Source of the DNA: Campylobacter concisus
Lineage (GTDB): Bacteria; Campylobacterota; Campylobacteria; Campylobacterales; Campylobacteraceae
NCBI RefSeq assembly: GCF_015229955.1
Contig: NZ_JAAKYZ010000001.1
Span: forward strand, 372,001 to 436,000
Direction of reading: 5' to 3'
Length of the DNA: 64,000 nt
Positions 46,181-59,313 of this stretch are shown one piece after another (the stretch's first letter is position 1; each line of letters opens with the position of its first letter). Below the pieces are notes generated by a model. That model had not been told where the DNA came from and did no database searches. It was given only the letters and a program-made list of their open reading frames with translations. The position numbers and the translations under genes are program-made.

Positions 46181-46371
46181 CTCTCACCCTTTATGCACTC
46201 TTTGCAGATGTATTTTCCGTCTCTTAGCACCATTTGATCAATATCACTAAAGACACCGCATTTGCTGCACTCTTCGAAGTTACTGGTGCTTATCTTGTCG
46301 CTATTTTTTCTATTTTTAAAAAATATGATGTAAATCGCAACCAAAATCGCTACAAAAAGCAAGTATTTCAA
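46177..46371 (-). CDS. Small membrane-anchored zinc-ribbon protein
   Basis: A 64-residue protein with one N-terminal helix ([16 protein letters not shown]) and two CxxC pairs ([10 protein letters not shown] and [10 protein letters not shown]) that can bind one zinc. The layout is like PP0621-type small proteins, whose function is unclear. ATGA overlaps on both sides (rsmG upstream, the 128-residue gene downstream) show it is part of the operon. Confidence 0.75.
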   Translation of the reverse strand: MKYLLFVAILVAIYIIFFKNRKNSDKISTSNFEECSKCGVFSDIDQMVLRDGKYICKECIKGER

Positions 46372-46937
46372 CGTTTCCCCCCTTGATTTTTGAGATTAAA
46401 ATATATGTAGTTTCTATTTTTTTCATTATAAATTTGCGCGTCTATGCCTGAAATTTCATCCATGACACTAGAGCCTTTATAGATGAGAAATTTAGTATTT
46501 TCATCGTAAAATCCCTCGCAAATTTTTATAAGCTCTTTTGTCTTGCTAAGTGCCCTTGAGGTGATGAGATCAGCCGTAAATTTATCTGCAAGTTCGATCT
46601 TTTGGCTATGAACTTCTAAATTTTCTATGTCAAGCTCGATTTTAACGTAGCTTAAAAATGAAGACTTTTTGGCTATCGGCTCAAAAAGATGCCACTTAGT
46701 GTGCGGCATCGCAAGTGCTAGAAATATCGCTGGAAAGCCAGCTCCACTGCCCACATCGATCGCCGTTTTGGCACTTAGATCAAAAATTTCAAGCGGTTTT
46801 ATGCTATCAAGCACCTGCTCGCTTATATCTTTATAATTGCTTAAGCTATGAACCTTATTAAATTTAGCAAAAATTTGAGCGTAAGCCTTTACTTTTTCGT
46901 CAAATTCTGCCGGCAAGCAAAGCTCATTTTTCATCAC
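46368..46937 (-). CDS. rsmG: 16S rRNA (guanine527-N7)-methyltransferase
   Basis: A 189-residue SAM methyltransferase (GidB/RsmG). The N-terminal helical part with [11 protein letters not shown] (family: N..xNLT), the SAM site [17 protein letters not shown] and [12 protein letters not shown] are present. It methylates G527 of 16S rRNA; loss gives low-level streptomycin resistance in several bacteria. ATGA overlaps join it to ribA upstream and the zinc-ribbon gene downstream. Confidence 0.92.
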   Translation of the reverse strand: MMKNELCLPAEFDEKVKAYAQIFAKFNKVHSLSNYKDISEQVLDSIKPLEIFDLSAKTAIDVGSGAGFPAIFLALAMPHTKWHLFEPIAKKSSFLSYVKIELDIENLEVHSQKIELADKFTADLITSRALSKTKELIKICEGFYDENTKFLIYKGSSVMDEISGIDAQIYNEKNRNYIYFNLKNQGGKR

Positions 46938-47497
46938 AGGATGTGCCCCATTTGCTCTTTTTTTACACGAAGATAGTCTTCGTTAAACTTATTTGGTTTT
47001 ATGATAATAGGCACGCGTTTTACGATCTTTGCCGACTTTAAACCATGAAGTTTTAATGGGTTGTTTGTGAGTAAATTTACCTCTTTTACACCGTAGTGAT
47101 TTAGGATAAAATCGACCACTTCGTATGTTCTCTCGTCAGCCTTAAAACCTAGCTGGTGATTGGCTTCTATCGTGTCAAAGCCCTTATCTTGCAGGCTGTA
47201 GGCATTTATCTTATTTAAAAGCCCGATATTTCTGCCCTCTTGACGCAAGTAGATGACCATGCCGCCATTTTCTTCGATATATTTTAGGCTCGCTTCAAGC
47301 TGGTCGCGGCAATCGCACTTTAGGCTTCCGATCGCATCGCCAGTTAGGCATTCAGAGTGAATTCTAAGATTTACTACCTCGCTCAAAGACTCTTTGTAGA
47401 TCACGAGGTGCTCTTTTGACCCTTCTTTGAAGGCTTGAACCTTATAAGTGCCAAACCTTGAAGGTAGATTTGCGGCGTTTGAAATTTCTATTTTCAT
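46934..47497 (-). CDS. ribA: GTP cyclohydrolase II
   Basis: A 187-residue enzyme opening riboflavin synthesis by hydrolysing GTP. The zinc cysteines lie in [20 protein letters not shown], and [14 protein letters not shown] and [12 protein letters not shown] match the family. The stand-alone form (no RibB domain) has this length. It is the first gene of the minus-strand operon ribA-rsmG-zinc ribbon-unknown-htpX and is divergent from hemB, as in C. jejuni. Confidence 0.95.
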   Translation of the reverse strand: MKIEISNAANLPSRFGTYKVQAFKEGSKEHLVIYKESLSEVVNLRIHSECLTGDAIGSLKCDCRDQLEASLKYIEENGGMVIYLRQEGRNIGLLNKINAYSLQDKGFDTIEANHQLGFKADERTYEVVDFILNHYGVKEVNLLTNNPLKLHGLKSAKIVKRVPIIIKPNKFNEDYLRVKKEQMGHIL

Positions 47498-47565
47498 TTT
47501 AAATTTACTCCAACTGTGCTAAACTAGCTAAAAACCACGCATTTTAACAAAGAAAAGGCAAAAAT

Positions 47566-48537
47566 ATGTTTAAACGTTTTAGAAGATTAAGAATAAATCC
47601 AGCCCTAAGAGACATGGTAAGAGAGACTAGCCTTAGCGTAAATGACTTCATCTATCCGCTCTTTGTAGTCGAGGGCAAAGGCGTTAAAAACGAGATCGCT
47701 TCGATGCCAGGCGTCTATCAAATGAGTATCGATGAAATTTTAAAAGAGTGCGAAGAGATAGTAAATTTAGGCATAAAATCGATCATTTTATTTGGCATAC
47801 CAAGCCTAAAAGATAGCGTTGGTAGCGACGCACTAAGTAACGACGGCATCATAGCAACTGCGCTTAGAGCGATAAAAGATAAATTCCCAAATTTAGTAGT
47901 CGTCACTGATCTTTGCTTTTGCGAATATACAGACCACGGCCACTGCGGCATAATCGACCACGTGCACAACACCATCGACAACGACGCAACGCTTGAAATT
48001 TCAGCCAAACAAGCTCTGATACACGCTCAAAATGGCTCTGACATGATCGCACCAAGTGGCATGATGGATGGCATCATTGCAACGCTAAGAGAGACGCTTG
48101 ATAGCAATGGCTTTGAGAATTTACCAGTGATGGCATACTCAACCAAATTTGCCTCAGCCTACTACGGACCATTTCGCGATGTGGCACAAAGCGCACCAAG
48201 CTTTGGCGATAGAAAGAGCTACCAAATGGACAGCGCAAACCGCCTAGAGGCGATCAACGAGAGCTTGCAAGACGAGGCACAAGGCGCTGATATCTTGATG
48301 GTAAAGCCAGCGCTCGCCTATCTTGACATCGTTAGAGAGCTTAGAAATTTGACACTTCTACCACTTTGCGTCTATAACGTAAGCGGCGAGTATGCACTGC
48401 TAAAAGCTGGCGCAAAAGCTGGTATCATCGACTACGAGCGCGTTATGATGGAGACACTGATCGGCTTTAAAAGAGCAGGGGCAAATTTGATCATCACCTA
48501 TCACGCAAAAGAAGCAGCCAAAATTTTAAGGGGCTAA
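47566..48537 (+). CDS. hemB: Delta-aminolevulinic acid dehydratase (porphobilinogen synthase)
   Basis: A 323-residue enzyme joining two 5-aminolevulinate molecules in haem synthesis. Visible motifs are the metal-binding [13 protein letters not shown], the active-site lysine in [14 protein letters not shown], and the Schiff-base lysine in [21 protein letters not shown] precedes the ATG. argF starts one base after the stop. The genomic pairing of hemB, argF, UPF0763 and hemN repeats that of C. jejuni. Confidence 0.96.
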   Translation: MFKRFRRLRINPALRDMVRETSLSVNDFIYPLFVVEGKGVKNEIASMPGVYQMSIDEILKECEEIVNLGIKSIILFGIPSLKDSVGSDALSNDGIIATALRAIKDKFPNLVVVTDLCFCEYTDHGHCGIIDHVHNTIDNDATLEISAKQALIHAQNGSDMIAPSGMMDGIIATLRETLDSNGFENLPVMAYSTKFASAYYGPFRDVAQSAPSFGDRKSYQMDSANRLEAINESLQDEAQGADILMVKPALAYLDIVRELRNLTLLPLCVYNVSGEYALLKAGAKAGIIDYERVMMETLIGFKRAGANLIITYHAKEAAKILRG

Positions 48538-48538
48538 G

Positions 48539-51292
<2,754 letters not shown>

Positions 51293-51344
51293 AAATTATT
51301 TTTTTGTCATAAGATATTTAAAATGCATTTAATATTTCTTGATG

Positions 51345-51350
51345 TATAAT
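51345..51350 (+). promoter_or_regulatory. -10 element of the Lap-like operon
   Basis: TATAAT preceded by TG (extended -10), 59 bases before the TolC gene ATG. The spacer between hemN and this gene has only A/T-rich sequence otherwise. Confidence 0.55.
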
Positions 51351-51408
51351 TCGTATCAAAATTTAAGTATAGACTTAATAATAAAAATAAGGTAAAAGGA
51401 TCTTAATT

Positions 51409-53079
51409 ATGAAAAAGATGTTAGCAATTAGTGCTTTGGCAGCAACTGTGCTGTCAGCTCAAGATGTTCCTTATAGGATTTTTCTAGCTTCATTTGCACA
51501 AGATGATAATCAGGCTAGAATTGATAGTGCTGTTAATAAAGTCAATAGCAAAATCTCTGACAGCAGACTAACTACAGGTATCTATGAGGTTGGTGGACGA
51601 AAATTTTTATATGTTGACACAACTCCAGTCTCTGAGGATGAAGCTAATAGTCTATTAGTTAAAGTTCAAAACGAATCAGGCTATAAGGATGCTTTAATGA
51701 GACCAAAAGCACCTGTAGCTGATACTCAAACAACAAAAAAATCTAATATAGAACAAGCTATATCAACTGAAGTAAAACCAGTAGCACAAGTTGATGATGG
51801 AGTTTTGACTTTAGATCAAGTTATAAAGACTATTTTAAATGAAAACCCAAGTTTAAAAGCTACAGAATTTAACTATCTACAAGTTGGTAAAGATCTAAAA
51901 ATAGCAAAGAATGCCTATTATCCAACACTTGACGCTGCTGCTAGAGTGGGATATGAGAAAAAACGCCTTGATGATGGAGTTTCTACAAGAAGAGGAGATG
52001 GAAGAATTTCTGGTACATCTCTAACCTTGGTTGAAAATTTATACAATGGTGGTGCTGATAAAAATAGAATAAATTCTCAAAGTGCAAGGCTTGATTCAGC
52101 TGCTTATTCGGTAGCACAAGCTGCAGATAGACTTACATTAAATGCTGCAAATGCTTACTTGCAAGTTCTTCAAACTAAGAGAATTTTAGACATTGAAGAA
52201 GAAAACGTAAAGAGTCATGAGGAGATTTATAGCCAAATTAAAGATAGAGCAAGATCAGGTTATGGTGTAGCTTCTGAAGAGAGACAAGCTGGATCACGCT
52301 ATACTTTAGCTCAATCAAACTATACAGCTGCTAAAAATAACTATGAAGATGCGCTTTCTACATTTGAGAAATTATATGGAAAAAAAGTTGCAGCTAAAAA
52401 TTTAGTGATGCCTGAGTTTAGCCTTCCTTTACCTAGCACAAAAGAAGCTGTTTATAACAAAGCTATTCTCTGCAACCCATCACTTTTAGTTCAAAAATCA
52501 AATATTGCTATGGCAGAGTCAGTTGTAAAAGAGAAAAATGCGCCATTCTTGCCAAAACTAGATCTTGTTGTATCTGGCGCGTATGATCATTCAAATGTTT
52601 TATATGACAATTATGAAGAACAAACATTTGACGCACTTTTAAGACTAAACTATAACCTTTACAATAAAGGTAATGATAAACTAGATAAAGAAAAAAGCCA
52701 GCTTGCCGTTCAACAAGAGCAACAAACTTTGGATAATCTTGTAAGAGAGCTTAAAGAATCTTTGGAATTTTCATGGCAAAATTATGTTCTTAACCAAGAA
52801 AAAATGGGATACTTAAATCAACACGTTGAATATGCTAAAGCTACACTTGACGCTTATCAGGATGAATTTAGAATCGGTCGTCGCGATCTTATAAACTTGC
52901 TTGATGCTGAAAATGAATATAACTCTGCATTAAAAGAGATCGCTACAACTGAGACGGCACTATCTTATGCAAAATACAGACTGTTAGATAATATGGGAAT
53001 GATCTCAGATAGCTTTGAGCCAGGTTTTGCAAAGAGATACATTCAAGGTGCTTGCAGCATTCAAAACGATTTAAGATAA
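51409..53079 (+). CDS. TolC-family outer membrane protein of a type I secretion system (LapE-like)
   Basis: A 556-residue protein with a signal peptide (KKMLAISALAATVLSA). Residues about 20-105 form an extra domain (VPYRIFLASFAQDDNQARID... and ...TTPVSEDEANSLLVKVQNE) that looks like a SPOR fold, which binds denuded peptidoglycan. After a linker comes the TolC efflux domain (about 135-540) with its long helices, e.g. LTLNAANAYLQVLQTKRIL and the late YQDEFRIGRRDLINLLDAENEY. It would be the outer-membrane channel for the adhesin. It starts the Lap-like operon. Confidence 0.88.
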   Translation: MKKMLAISALAATVLSAQDVPYRIFLASFAQDDNQARIDSAVNKVNSKISDSRLTTGIYEVGGRKFLYVDTTPVSEDEANSLLVKVQNESGYKDALMRPKAPVADTQTTKKSNIEQAISTEVKPVAQVDDGVLTLDQVIKTILNENPSLKATEFNYLQVGKDLKIAKNAYYPTLDAAARVGYEKKRLDDGVSTRRGDGRISGTSLTLVENLYNGGADKNRINSQSARLDSAAYSVAQAADRLTLNAANAYLQVLQTKRILDIEEENVKSHEEIYSQIKDRARSGYGVASEERQAGSRYTLAQSNYTAAKNNYEDALSTFEKLYGKKVAAKNLVMPEFSLPLPSTKEAVYNKAILCNPSLLVQKSNIAMAESVVKEKNAPFLPKLDLVVSGAYDHSNVLYDNYEEQTFDALLRLNYNLYNKGNDKLDKEKSQLAVQQEQQTLDNLVRELKESLEFSWQNYVLNQEKMGYLNQHVEYAKATLDAYQDEFRIGRRDLINLLDAENEYNSALKEIATTETALSYAKYRLLDNMGMISDSFEPGFAKRYIQGACSIQNDLR

Positions 53080-53093
53080 AAATGTAAAAAGTA

Positions 53094-53756
53094 ATGACCA
53101 TGAGGGTCAAGACAAATTTTTGGACGCTTATTGTAAGCGTCCTTTTTTTATTATTAGCAAGTGCTATTGGAGATTTTATAAAATCAACAACTATAGCAAA
53201 GGTAGCTAAAATTTATGGAGAAGATGCAAGAAGAAGGGCTTCTGCTCTAAATTCTTTAATGACTTCATTGCAAGATGCAACTGAACAAGAGAAATTAATA
53301 AAAGTAAATGACTTTTTTAACTCTTTTAGATGGGTTGATGATATGCAGCTTTGGCACAAAAAGGATTATTGGGCTACTAGAATGGAATTTATAGGAAAAG
53401 GTGCTGGTGACTGCGAAGACTACGTTATCGCAAAATATTTTACACTAAAGCAGCTAGGAATTCCAACTCAAAAATTATACTTCACATATGTTAAAGCCTT
53501 AAGATACAATCAAGCTCATATGGTTTTAGCATACTATGATACACCAAAATCTATTCCATTAATTTTAGATAACATAAATGGTAAAATAAAAATCGCAACT
53601 CAAAGAACGGACCTTGTTCCAGTTTATAGTTTTAATGGTGATTCACTATACTTGGCAAAACAAGAAGGTCTTGGTCAAGCAATACCAGGTGGAAATAAAA
53701 AACAAAATCCTAAGTGGATGGAACTAATAGATAGGATAGGAAAAGAGGATTTATGA
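53094..53756 (+). CDS. LapG-type periplasmic cysteine protease (transglutaminase-like)
   Basis: A 220-residue protein with an N-terminal membrane helix or signal (TLIVSVLFLLLASAIGDF). The catalytic triad of bacterial transglutaminase-like cysteine proteases is complete: Cys107 in GAGDCEDYV, His142 in NQAHMVLAY and Asp159 in ILDNI. In Pseudomonas, LapG cuts the N-terminus of the adhesin LapA to release it, unless held by LapD. It ends with ATGA overlap to the LapD-like gene, the classical partner order. Confidence 0.88.
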   Translation: MTMRVKTNFWTLIVSVLFLLLASAIGDFIKSTTIAKVAKIYGEDARRRASALNSLMTSLQDATEQEKLIKVNDFFNSFRWVDDMQLWHKKDYWATRMEFIGKGAGDCEDYVIAKYFTLKQLGIPTQKLYFTYVKALRYNQAHMVLAYYDTPKSIPLILDNINGKIKIATQRTDLVPVYSFNGDSLYLAKQEGLGQAIPGGNKKQNPKWMELIDRIGKEDL

Positions 53757-55702
53757 CGCTATTTAAACAAATTATGATCGCCGTGATAACTTTTGGTATC
53801 ATGATTTTTATGGCTGTTGGCTACTTAAATTTTAAGAGCCTAAATGGATATATTAATGACCAGCTTGGTGAAAACGCAAGGCATACAGCAAATTCGCTTG
53901 GACTTGCTTTAAAGCCTATTATCGATCCAGATGACATGTCCTTGGCTCAAACAATGATAAATTCTATGTTTGACAGCGGTAGATACAAGCTTATCAAGCT
54001 TGAAGATGTTGATGGCAAGGTTCTTATTGAAAATTCTCAACAAACTGTTGTTAAAGATATTCCTGAGTGGTTTTACAAAATAGCCAAGTTTGAAGCACCA
54101 ATAGCAGATAGCGAGATTATGACTGGCTGGGCAAAATTTGGCACGCTTTATGTTCAAGGCAGCACCGCACTTGCCTATAATGAGCTTTATACTAACTCAA
54201 AAAATATTTTTAATTTTCTTCTTCTAATGATAATTGTCACTCTCGTGGTGGCATATTTCGCTCTAAAAGCTATTTTTAGACCGCTTATGAAGGTTCAAGA
54301 TCAGGCTGAGGCCATACTTGATAATAAATTTATTATTCAGAAAAGAATTCCATTTACAGCTGATCTTAAAAAAATGGTTCTAGCTATGAACTCTATGGTT
54401 AGTAAAGTAAAAGACATTTTTGAGAGAGAGGCAGCCACACTTAGTAAGTATCAAGAACTTTTATATAAAGATACAATGAGCGGTGCTAATAACAGAAGAT
54501 TTTTTCAAACTAAATTTAGTGAGTATCTAGCAAGTGAAGAATATTCAAGTGGTGTTGCTTTACTTGTTAGTTTTAAAGATCTAATAAATTTAAAAAGTAC
54601 GCTTGGCTTTGAAAAATGGCAAAGCGTTATAATGAAAATAGCTCAAATTTTACAAGAAAAATCAATCCATAATGATAAAAATGCGATTGTTGCAAGGCTT
54701 AACGATAATGATTTCATTGTACTTTCGTATGGTAGAAATTCATCAAATTTCTTGGCTCTATGTGATGAAATTATGAACGAGTTTAAAAAGCTTTATGCAA
54801 ATTTTGCGCTAAATGATAGCGAGTATCCAGTAAATGCTGCGATAGTTGAGTATTCACCAAATACTGATATCAAGACACTTCTTACTTCAGCTGACGTTAC
54901 ATTGGCTAGCTCAAGACTTGCTGGAAGCTTTACATACAAGGTATTTAATGAAAATCAAAATACTTTAGTGATTGGTAAAGAGAAGTATAAAGAGCTTATT
55001 TTTGACTCAATAAAAGATGATGAATTTAAATTCGCAGCTCAAAAGGTGATTGATCTTAATTCAAATTTTGAACAGTATGAGCTTTATTTGAGGCTTGTTG
55101 ATAAAGATGGTGTATGGCGTATGGCCTCATATTTCATGCCGATGGTAAATGAGCTAAATTTAGGTGCGATGCTTGATCTTCATATCTTAAATAGGGTAGC
55201 CAGAATTTTACCGGAAAATATCTTGCCAAGTGGCAACTTAGCTATAAATTTGGGAAAAGAGATATTAAACTCAGATGAAAATTTTTCAAAACTTGAAGCT
55301 ACACTTAAAAAGATAAGTCAAATTTCAAAATATAAAAACTATATAGAAATTCCAAATAAAGACGATATTAGCATAGAAAGTATAGTTAAGCTTACTAAAA
55401 AATTAAAAGAACTTGGCTTTGGATTTGGTTTTGACCACTTCGAGCTTAACGCAAAAGGTATTGAGAAACTAAAAGAATTTAACCCTGATTATGTAAAAAT
55501 TCAGTCAAATGTCTTGATTGACTTCTTAAGTGATAAGTCAGGAGTAAACACAAAACAATCACTTGATGTTGTTTTAAGCTCAAAAGACATTATTTTGATA
55601 GCAATCGGCGTTGAAGGCGAAGAGCAGAAGAAAAAGTTAATCGATCTTGGCATTAAAAATATGCAAGGAATTTATATAGATGAAATTAAGAACATTGGAT
55701 GA
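53753..55702 (+). CDS. LapD-type c-di-GMP receptor with degenerate GGDEF and EAL domains
   Basis: A 649-residue inner-membrane protein: helix 1 (about 8-28), periplasmic LapD/MoxY-type domain (30-150) with the GWAKFGTLYVQGS segment, helix 2 (about 155-175), HAMP-like linker, GGDEF domain (about 245-400) and EAL domain (about 415-645). GGDEF reads LNDNDF, so no cyclase activity is expected. In the EAL domain the signature is ELY, DDFG reads DHFE, and the KxD lysine is kept without the Asp. This fits a binding-only receptor that sequesters LapG when c-di-GMP is high. It overlaps the lapG-like gene. Confidence 0.87.
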   Translation: MTLFKQIMIAVITFGIMIFMAVGYLNFKSLNGYINDQLGENARHTANSLGLALKPIIDPDDMSLAQTMINSMFDSGRYKLIKLEDVDGKVLIENSQQTVVKDIPEWFYKIAKFEAPIADSEIMTGWAKFGTLYVQGSTALAYNELYTNSKNIFNFLLLMIIVTLVVAYFALKAIFRPLMKVQDQAEAILDNKFIIQKRIPFTADLKKMVLAMNSMVSKVKDIFEREAATLSKYQELLYKDTMSGANNRRFFQTKFSEYLASEEYSSGVALLVSFKDLINLKSTLGFEKWQSVIMKIAQILQEKSIHNDKNAIVARLNDNDFIVLSYGRNSSNFLALCDEIMNEFKKLYANFALNDSEYPVNAAIVEYSPNTDIKTLLTSADVTLASSRLAGSFTYKVFNENQNTLVIGKEKYKELIFDSIKDDEFKFAAQKVIDLNSNFEQYELYLRLVDKDGVWRMASYFMPMVNELNLGAMLDLHILNRVARILPENILPSGNLAINLGKEILNSDENFSKLEATLKKISQISKYKNYIEIPNKDDISIESIVKLTKKLKELGFGFGFDHFELNAKGIEKLKEFNPDYVKIQSNVLIDFLSDKSGVNTKQSLDVVLSSKDIILIAIGVEGEEQKKKLIDLGIKNMQGIYIDEIKNIG

Positions 55703-55705
55703 TAG

Positions 55706-57844
55706 ATGCATAGTGATAAGATAAAAGATGAACTGCTTCAATGTTTGGTTATTTTTACCAAGCTTCATAATAATCCATACAGTGCCGATGCTTTAACTAT
55801 TGGCTTGCCAGTAAAAGATGGCGATGAGATTGAGCTTTTTTCACTTAAAAGCTCAAGGTCTTTATTTTCTCGTGCTGCTTCTCGTGCTGGCTTTGCTTCT
55901 ACCCTCGTAAGAAAAGATCTTGAGCAAATCTCTCCTTTAGTTTTACCTTGCATTTTAATGCTTAGAGGCAAAAAAGCTTGCATCTTGCAATCTTTTAGTA
56001 AAGATAAAAAGACAGCAAATATCATAACGCCAGAACTTTCAACTGGTACTAGTACGATAGAAATAAGTAAATTAAAAGAAGAATATTTAGGCTATGCATA
56101 CTATCTAAAGCGCGAGTTTATTCCAGAGGATACTAGCTCAACAAAGCTAATTGATGCGGGCAATGACCACTGGTTTTGGGGAACTCTAAAACGTTCAAAA
56201 AAGATTTATTTTGATGTTGTTCTTGCAAGTTTTATTATAAATTTATTTGTTCTTGCTAGCCCACTTTTTACGATGAACGTATATGACCGAGTTGTGCCAA
56301 ATAATGCGGTTGAGACACTTTGGGTCTTGGCACTTGGCGTAAGTGTAGTTTATGGCATAGATCTTTTTTTAAAATTTGTAAGATCATATTTTCTTGAGAT
56401 TGCCGGCAAAAAGAGCGATATCATAATGAGTTCTATTTTATTTGAGCGTGTTATGGATATGAAATTTAGCAATAAACCAAAATCTGTTGGTTCTTTCGCT
56501 AGTAATCTAAAAGAGTTTGATACGGTTAGAAATTTCTTCTCATCAGCCTCATTGGCAGCCATTGTCGATCTTCCATTTGCGATCATTTTCTTGATAGTTA
56601 CTTATTTTATAGGAAGCTATATCGTACTTGTACCAATTGTTATCATGATAGCTATTTTATGCTATACATTTTTTATAAAAGATCCACTTCAAAATGCTAT
56701 TAAAAGTACATTTGAGGCTTCGGCTATAAAAAATGGAATTTTAATAGAGAGTCTTAGTAGTCTTGAGACTATCAAAACTCTTGGTGCTAGTGGGCATATA
56801 CAATGGAACTGGGAAGAGGCAACTGGTGAGATAGCAAATAGAAGCATTAAATCAAAAATTATCACAACTTCGATAACGACTGTTACATCTTTTTTAGTGC
56901 AATTAAATACTATTGCTATCATCGTTCTTGGTGTCTATATGATACAAGATACACATCTTACAATGGGCGGTCTTATCGCCGCGGTTATGCTTAGCTCTCG
57001 CGCTATCGCTCCTATGGGGCAGGTAGCTTCGCTGGCTGCAAATTTTGAGCAGACAAAAACAGCCTATCAAAGTCTTAGTAAGATTATGCAGATGCCTGTT
57101 GAAAGGCCAGAAGGTAAAAAATTTGTTAGAAGAAATTCTTTTGATGGAAAGATCGAGTTTAAGAATGTAAGCTTTACATATCCAGATACCACAAAAGGTT
57201 CGCTTGATAGGATAAATTTTGTTATTCAGCCAGGTGAAAAAGTTGGCATTATAGGCAAAAATGGCTCTGGAAAAACTACTTTACAAAAGCTCATTTTGGG
57301 ACTTTACTCACCAACTGAAGGCTCAGTGCTAATCGATGGTATTGATATTAATCAAATCGATCCAGCCGATCTTAGGCGAAACATTGGCTATGTTCCGCAA
57401 GATGTTGTGCTTTTTAAAGGAACGGTTAGAGAAAATATTGTTCAAAAAGCACCATATGTTGATGATATTCAGATTATAAAAGCAGCTAAAGTAAGCGGAG
57501 TTGATGAATATGTAAATGCTCATCCGCTTGGATTTGATATGCCAGTTTTTGAAAGAGGCGATGGCATAAGTGGTGGGCAGCGTCAAAGCATAGCTGTGGC
57601 TAGGGCATTTTTGCTAGATAGTCCTATTGTTTTGCTTGATGAGCCAACAAATTCTCTTGATAATACAGTTGAAAATAAGTTAAAAATAAATTTAAAGACA
57701 AATACAGCAAATAAAACGATGCTACTTGTTACACATAGGACGTCGATGCTAGATCTTGTTGATAGACTTATAGTTATGGACAATGGCAAAATTTTATTGG
57801 ACGGACCAAGAGATGAAGTTTTAGCAAGACTTAGTGGGAAGTGA
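55706..57844 (+). CDS. Type I secretion ABC transporter (LapB-like)
   Basis: A 712-residue ABC exporter. An N-terminal C39-like domain (about 1-140) lacks the catalytic Cys, as in HlyB and LapB. A six-helix membrane domain (about 160-440) follows, then the ATPase with Walker A GKNGSGKTT, signature SGGQRQS and Walker B VLLDEPT. It exports large RTX-type adhesins without cleaving them. The start comes four bases after the LapD-like gene; the HlyD gene overlaps its stop. Confidence 0.93.
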   Translation: MHSDKIKDELLQCLVIFTKLHNNPYSADALTIGLPVKDGDEIELFSLKSSRSLFSRAASRAGFASTLVRKDLEQISPLVLPCILMLRGKKACILQSFSKDKKTANIITPELSTGTSTIEISKLKEEYLGYAYYLKREFIPEDTSSTKLIDAGNDHWFWGTLKRSKKIYFDVVLASFIINLFVLASPLFTMNVYDRVVPNNAVETLWVLALGVSVVYGIDLFLKFVRSYFLEIAGKKSDIIMSSILFERVMDMKFSNKPKSVGSFASNLKEFDTVRNFFSSASLAAIVDLPFAIIFLIVTYFIGSYIVLVPIVIMIAILCYTFFIKDPLQNAIKSTFEASAIKNGILIESLSSLETIKTLGASGHIQWNWEEATGEIANRSIKSKIITTSITTVTSFLVQLNTIAIIVLGVYMIQDTHLTMGGLIAAVMLSSRAIAPMGQVASLAANFEQTKTAYQSLSKIMQMPVERPEGKKFVRRNSFDGKIEFKNVSFTYPDTTKGSLDRINFVIQPGEKVGIIGKNGSGKTTLQKLILGLYSPTEGSVLIDGIDINQIDPADLRRNIGYVPQDVVLFKGTVRENIVQKAPYVDDIQIIKAAKVSGVDEYVNAHPLGFDMPVFERGDGISGGQRQSIAVARAFLLDSPIVLLDEPTNSLDNTVENKLKINLKTNTANKTMLLVTHRTSMLDLVDRLIVMDNGKILLDGPRDEVLARLSGK

Positions 57845-59313
57845 TCATGCAAGAAGATATCAAGAATAAACAAAATGAAAATCCAAAAAATGAAAAAAGA
57901 TTAATTTCCGAAAATAGCATAAAAGAACAAGAGGAAGCTAGTAATAAAATTTTAAATAGCGTAGATGATATAAAGTCTAATCTTCAAACAAAAAATTATG
58001 ATGCTTATGATTTGAAATTTATGTCAAGTCTTTCTGAGGCTGTTTTGGCTAAAGCCCCATCAACATCTAAAAAGATACTCTATACAGTTGCTATAACTAT
58101 GTTTTGGCTTCTTATTTGGGCCTCTTGGGCACAAATAGATGAGATCACAAGAGGTAGTGGTAAGATCATCCCGTCTGGAAAAAACCAAGCGATACAAAAT
58201 CTTGAAGGCGGTATAGTCGATCAAATTTTTGTAAAAGAGGGCGATGAAGTCAAGAAAGATCAAATTCTAATAAGGTTAGATAATAAAAATTTTACGAGTA
58301 GTTATGGTGAGTCAAAACTAAGACTTGACGAACTTCAAGCAAAATTTATGAGACTTGATGCTGAGGCGAATGATAAGGAATTTGACTATGACGAAGCTAG
58401 AGATGCAAACAATAGCAAGGCCATAAGATATGAGCTAAGTTTACATAATTCAAATATTGATCACCTAAATGAACAGATAGGAATTTTAACAGAGCAAATT
58501 CATCAACGCCAGAGTGAATTGGTCGAACTAAAAAATAAAATTTCTCAAACTCAGAATAGCTATAACCTTGTTCTAAAAGAAAAGGCCATTATGGAGCCAA
58601 TCTTTAAAAAAGGTCTTGTTAGTGAGGTCGAATACATTCAGCTTCAAAGGCGCGTAAATGATCTAAGAGGTGAGCTTGATGCAGCCGTTCTTGCCGTACC
58701 AAGAGTTGAATCAACTATAAAAGAAGCGAAAAATAAGATCGAAGAAGCAAAACTTGCTTTTAAAAACAATGCAAAAAAAGAGCTAAATGAAGTTTCAGCA
58801 GAGATCGCAAGGATAAATGAATCACAAATTAGCCTAAGCGATAGAGTGGAAAGAACATATGTAAGATCTCCAGTAAATGGTATCGTTAGTAAGATGATGG
58901 TTCATACCGTATCAGGAGTTATCAAGCCTGGTGAAAATATTGCTGAGATAGTTCCTCTTGAGGATAAACTGGTTGCCGAAGTAAAAGTAAAACCAGCCGA
59001 TGTTGCGTTTTTGAGGCCTGGGCTTGATACGATGGTTAAATTTACGGCCTATGATTTTAGTATTTACGGTGGTTTAAAAGGCAAGGTAACGCAGATTAGT
59101 GCTGATACGGAGACTAATGAAAAAACTGGTGAGAGCTATTATTTGGTCAGGATAGAAACTGAGAAAAATTATCTTGGTAGCGAAGAAAAGCCACTTAGAA
59201 TAAAAGTTGGTATGATAGTTTCAGCTGATATCATTACCGGTAAAAAGACAATACTTGATTATTTATTAAAGCCTATTTTAAAGGCAAAGCAAAATGCCTT
59301 AACGGAGAGGTAA
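57841..59313 (+). CDS. HlyD-family membrane fusion protein (LapC-like)
   Basis: A 490-residue periplasmic adaptor for type I secretion. It has a long charged N-terminal cytoplasmic part (about 1-75), a membrane helix (residues 78-98), a biotinyl-lipoyl half-motif (SGKNQAIQNLEGGIVDQIFV), a long coiled coil (about 150-330) and the second half-motif with the HlyD signature (VRSPVNGIVSKM). It joins the ABC ATPase to the TolC channel. Overlaps with both neighbours show operon structure. Confidence 0.92.
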   Translation: MIMQEDIKNKQNENPKNEKRLISENSIKEQEEASNKILNSVDDIKSNLQTKNYDAYDLKFMSSLSEAVLAKAPSTSKKILYTVAITMFWLLIWASWAQIDEITRGSGKIIPSGKNQAIQNLEGGIVDQIFVKEGDEVKKDQILIRLDNKNFTSSYGESKLRLDELQAKFMRLDAEANDKEFDYDEARDANNSKAIRYELSLHNSNIDHLNEQIGILTEQIHQRQSELVELKNKISQTQNSYNLVLKEKAIMEPIFKKGLVSEVEYIQLQRRVNDLRGELDAAVLAVPRVESTIKEAKNKIEEAKLAFKNNAKKELNEVSAEIARINESQISLSDRVERTYVRSPVNGIVSKMMVHTVSGVIKPGENIAEIVPLEDKLVAEVKVKPADVAFLRPGLDTMVKFTAYDFSIYGGLKGKVTQISADTETNEKTGESYYLVRIETEKNYLGSEEKPLRIKVGMIVSADIITGKKTILDYLLKPILKAKQNALTER

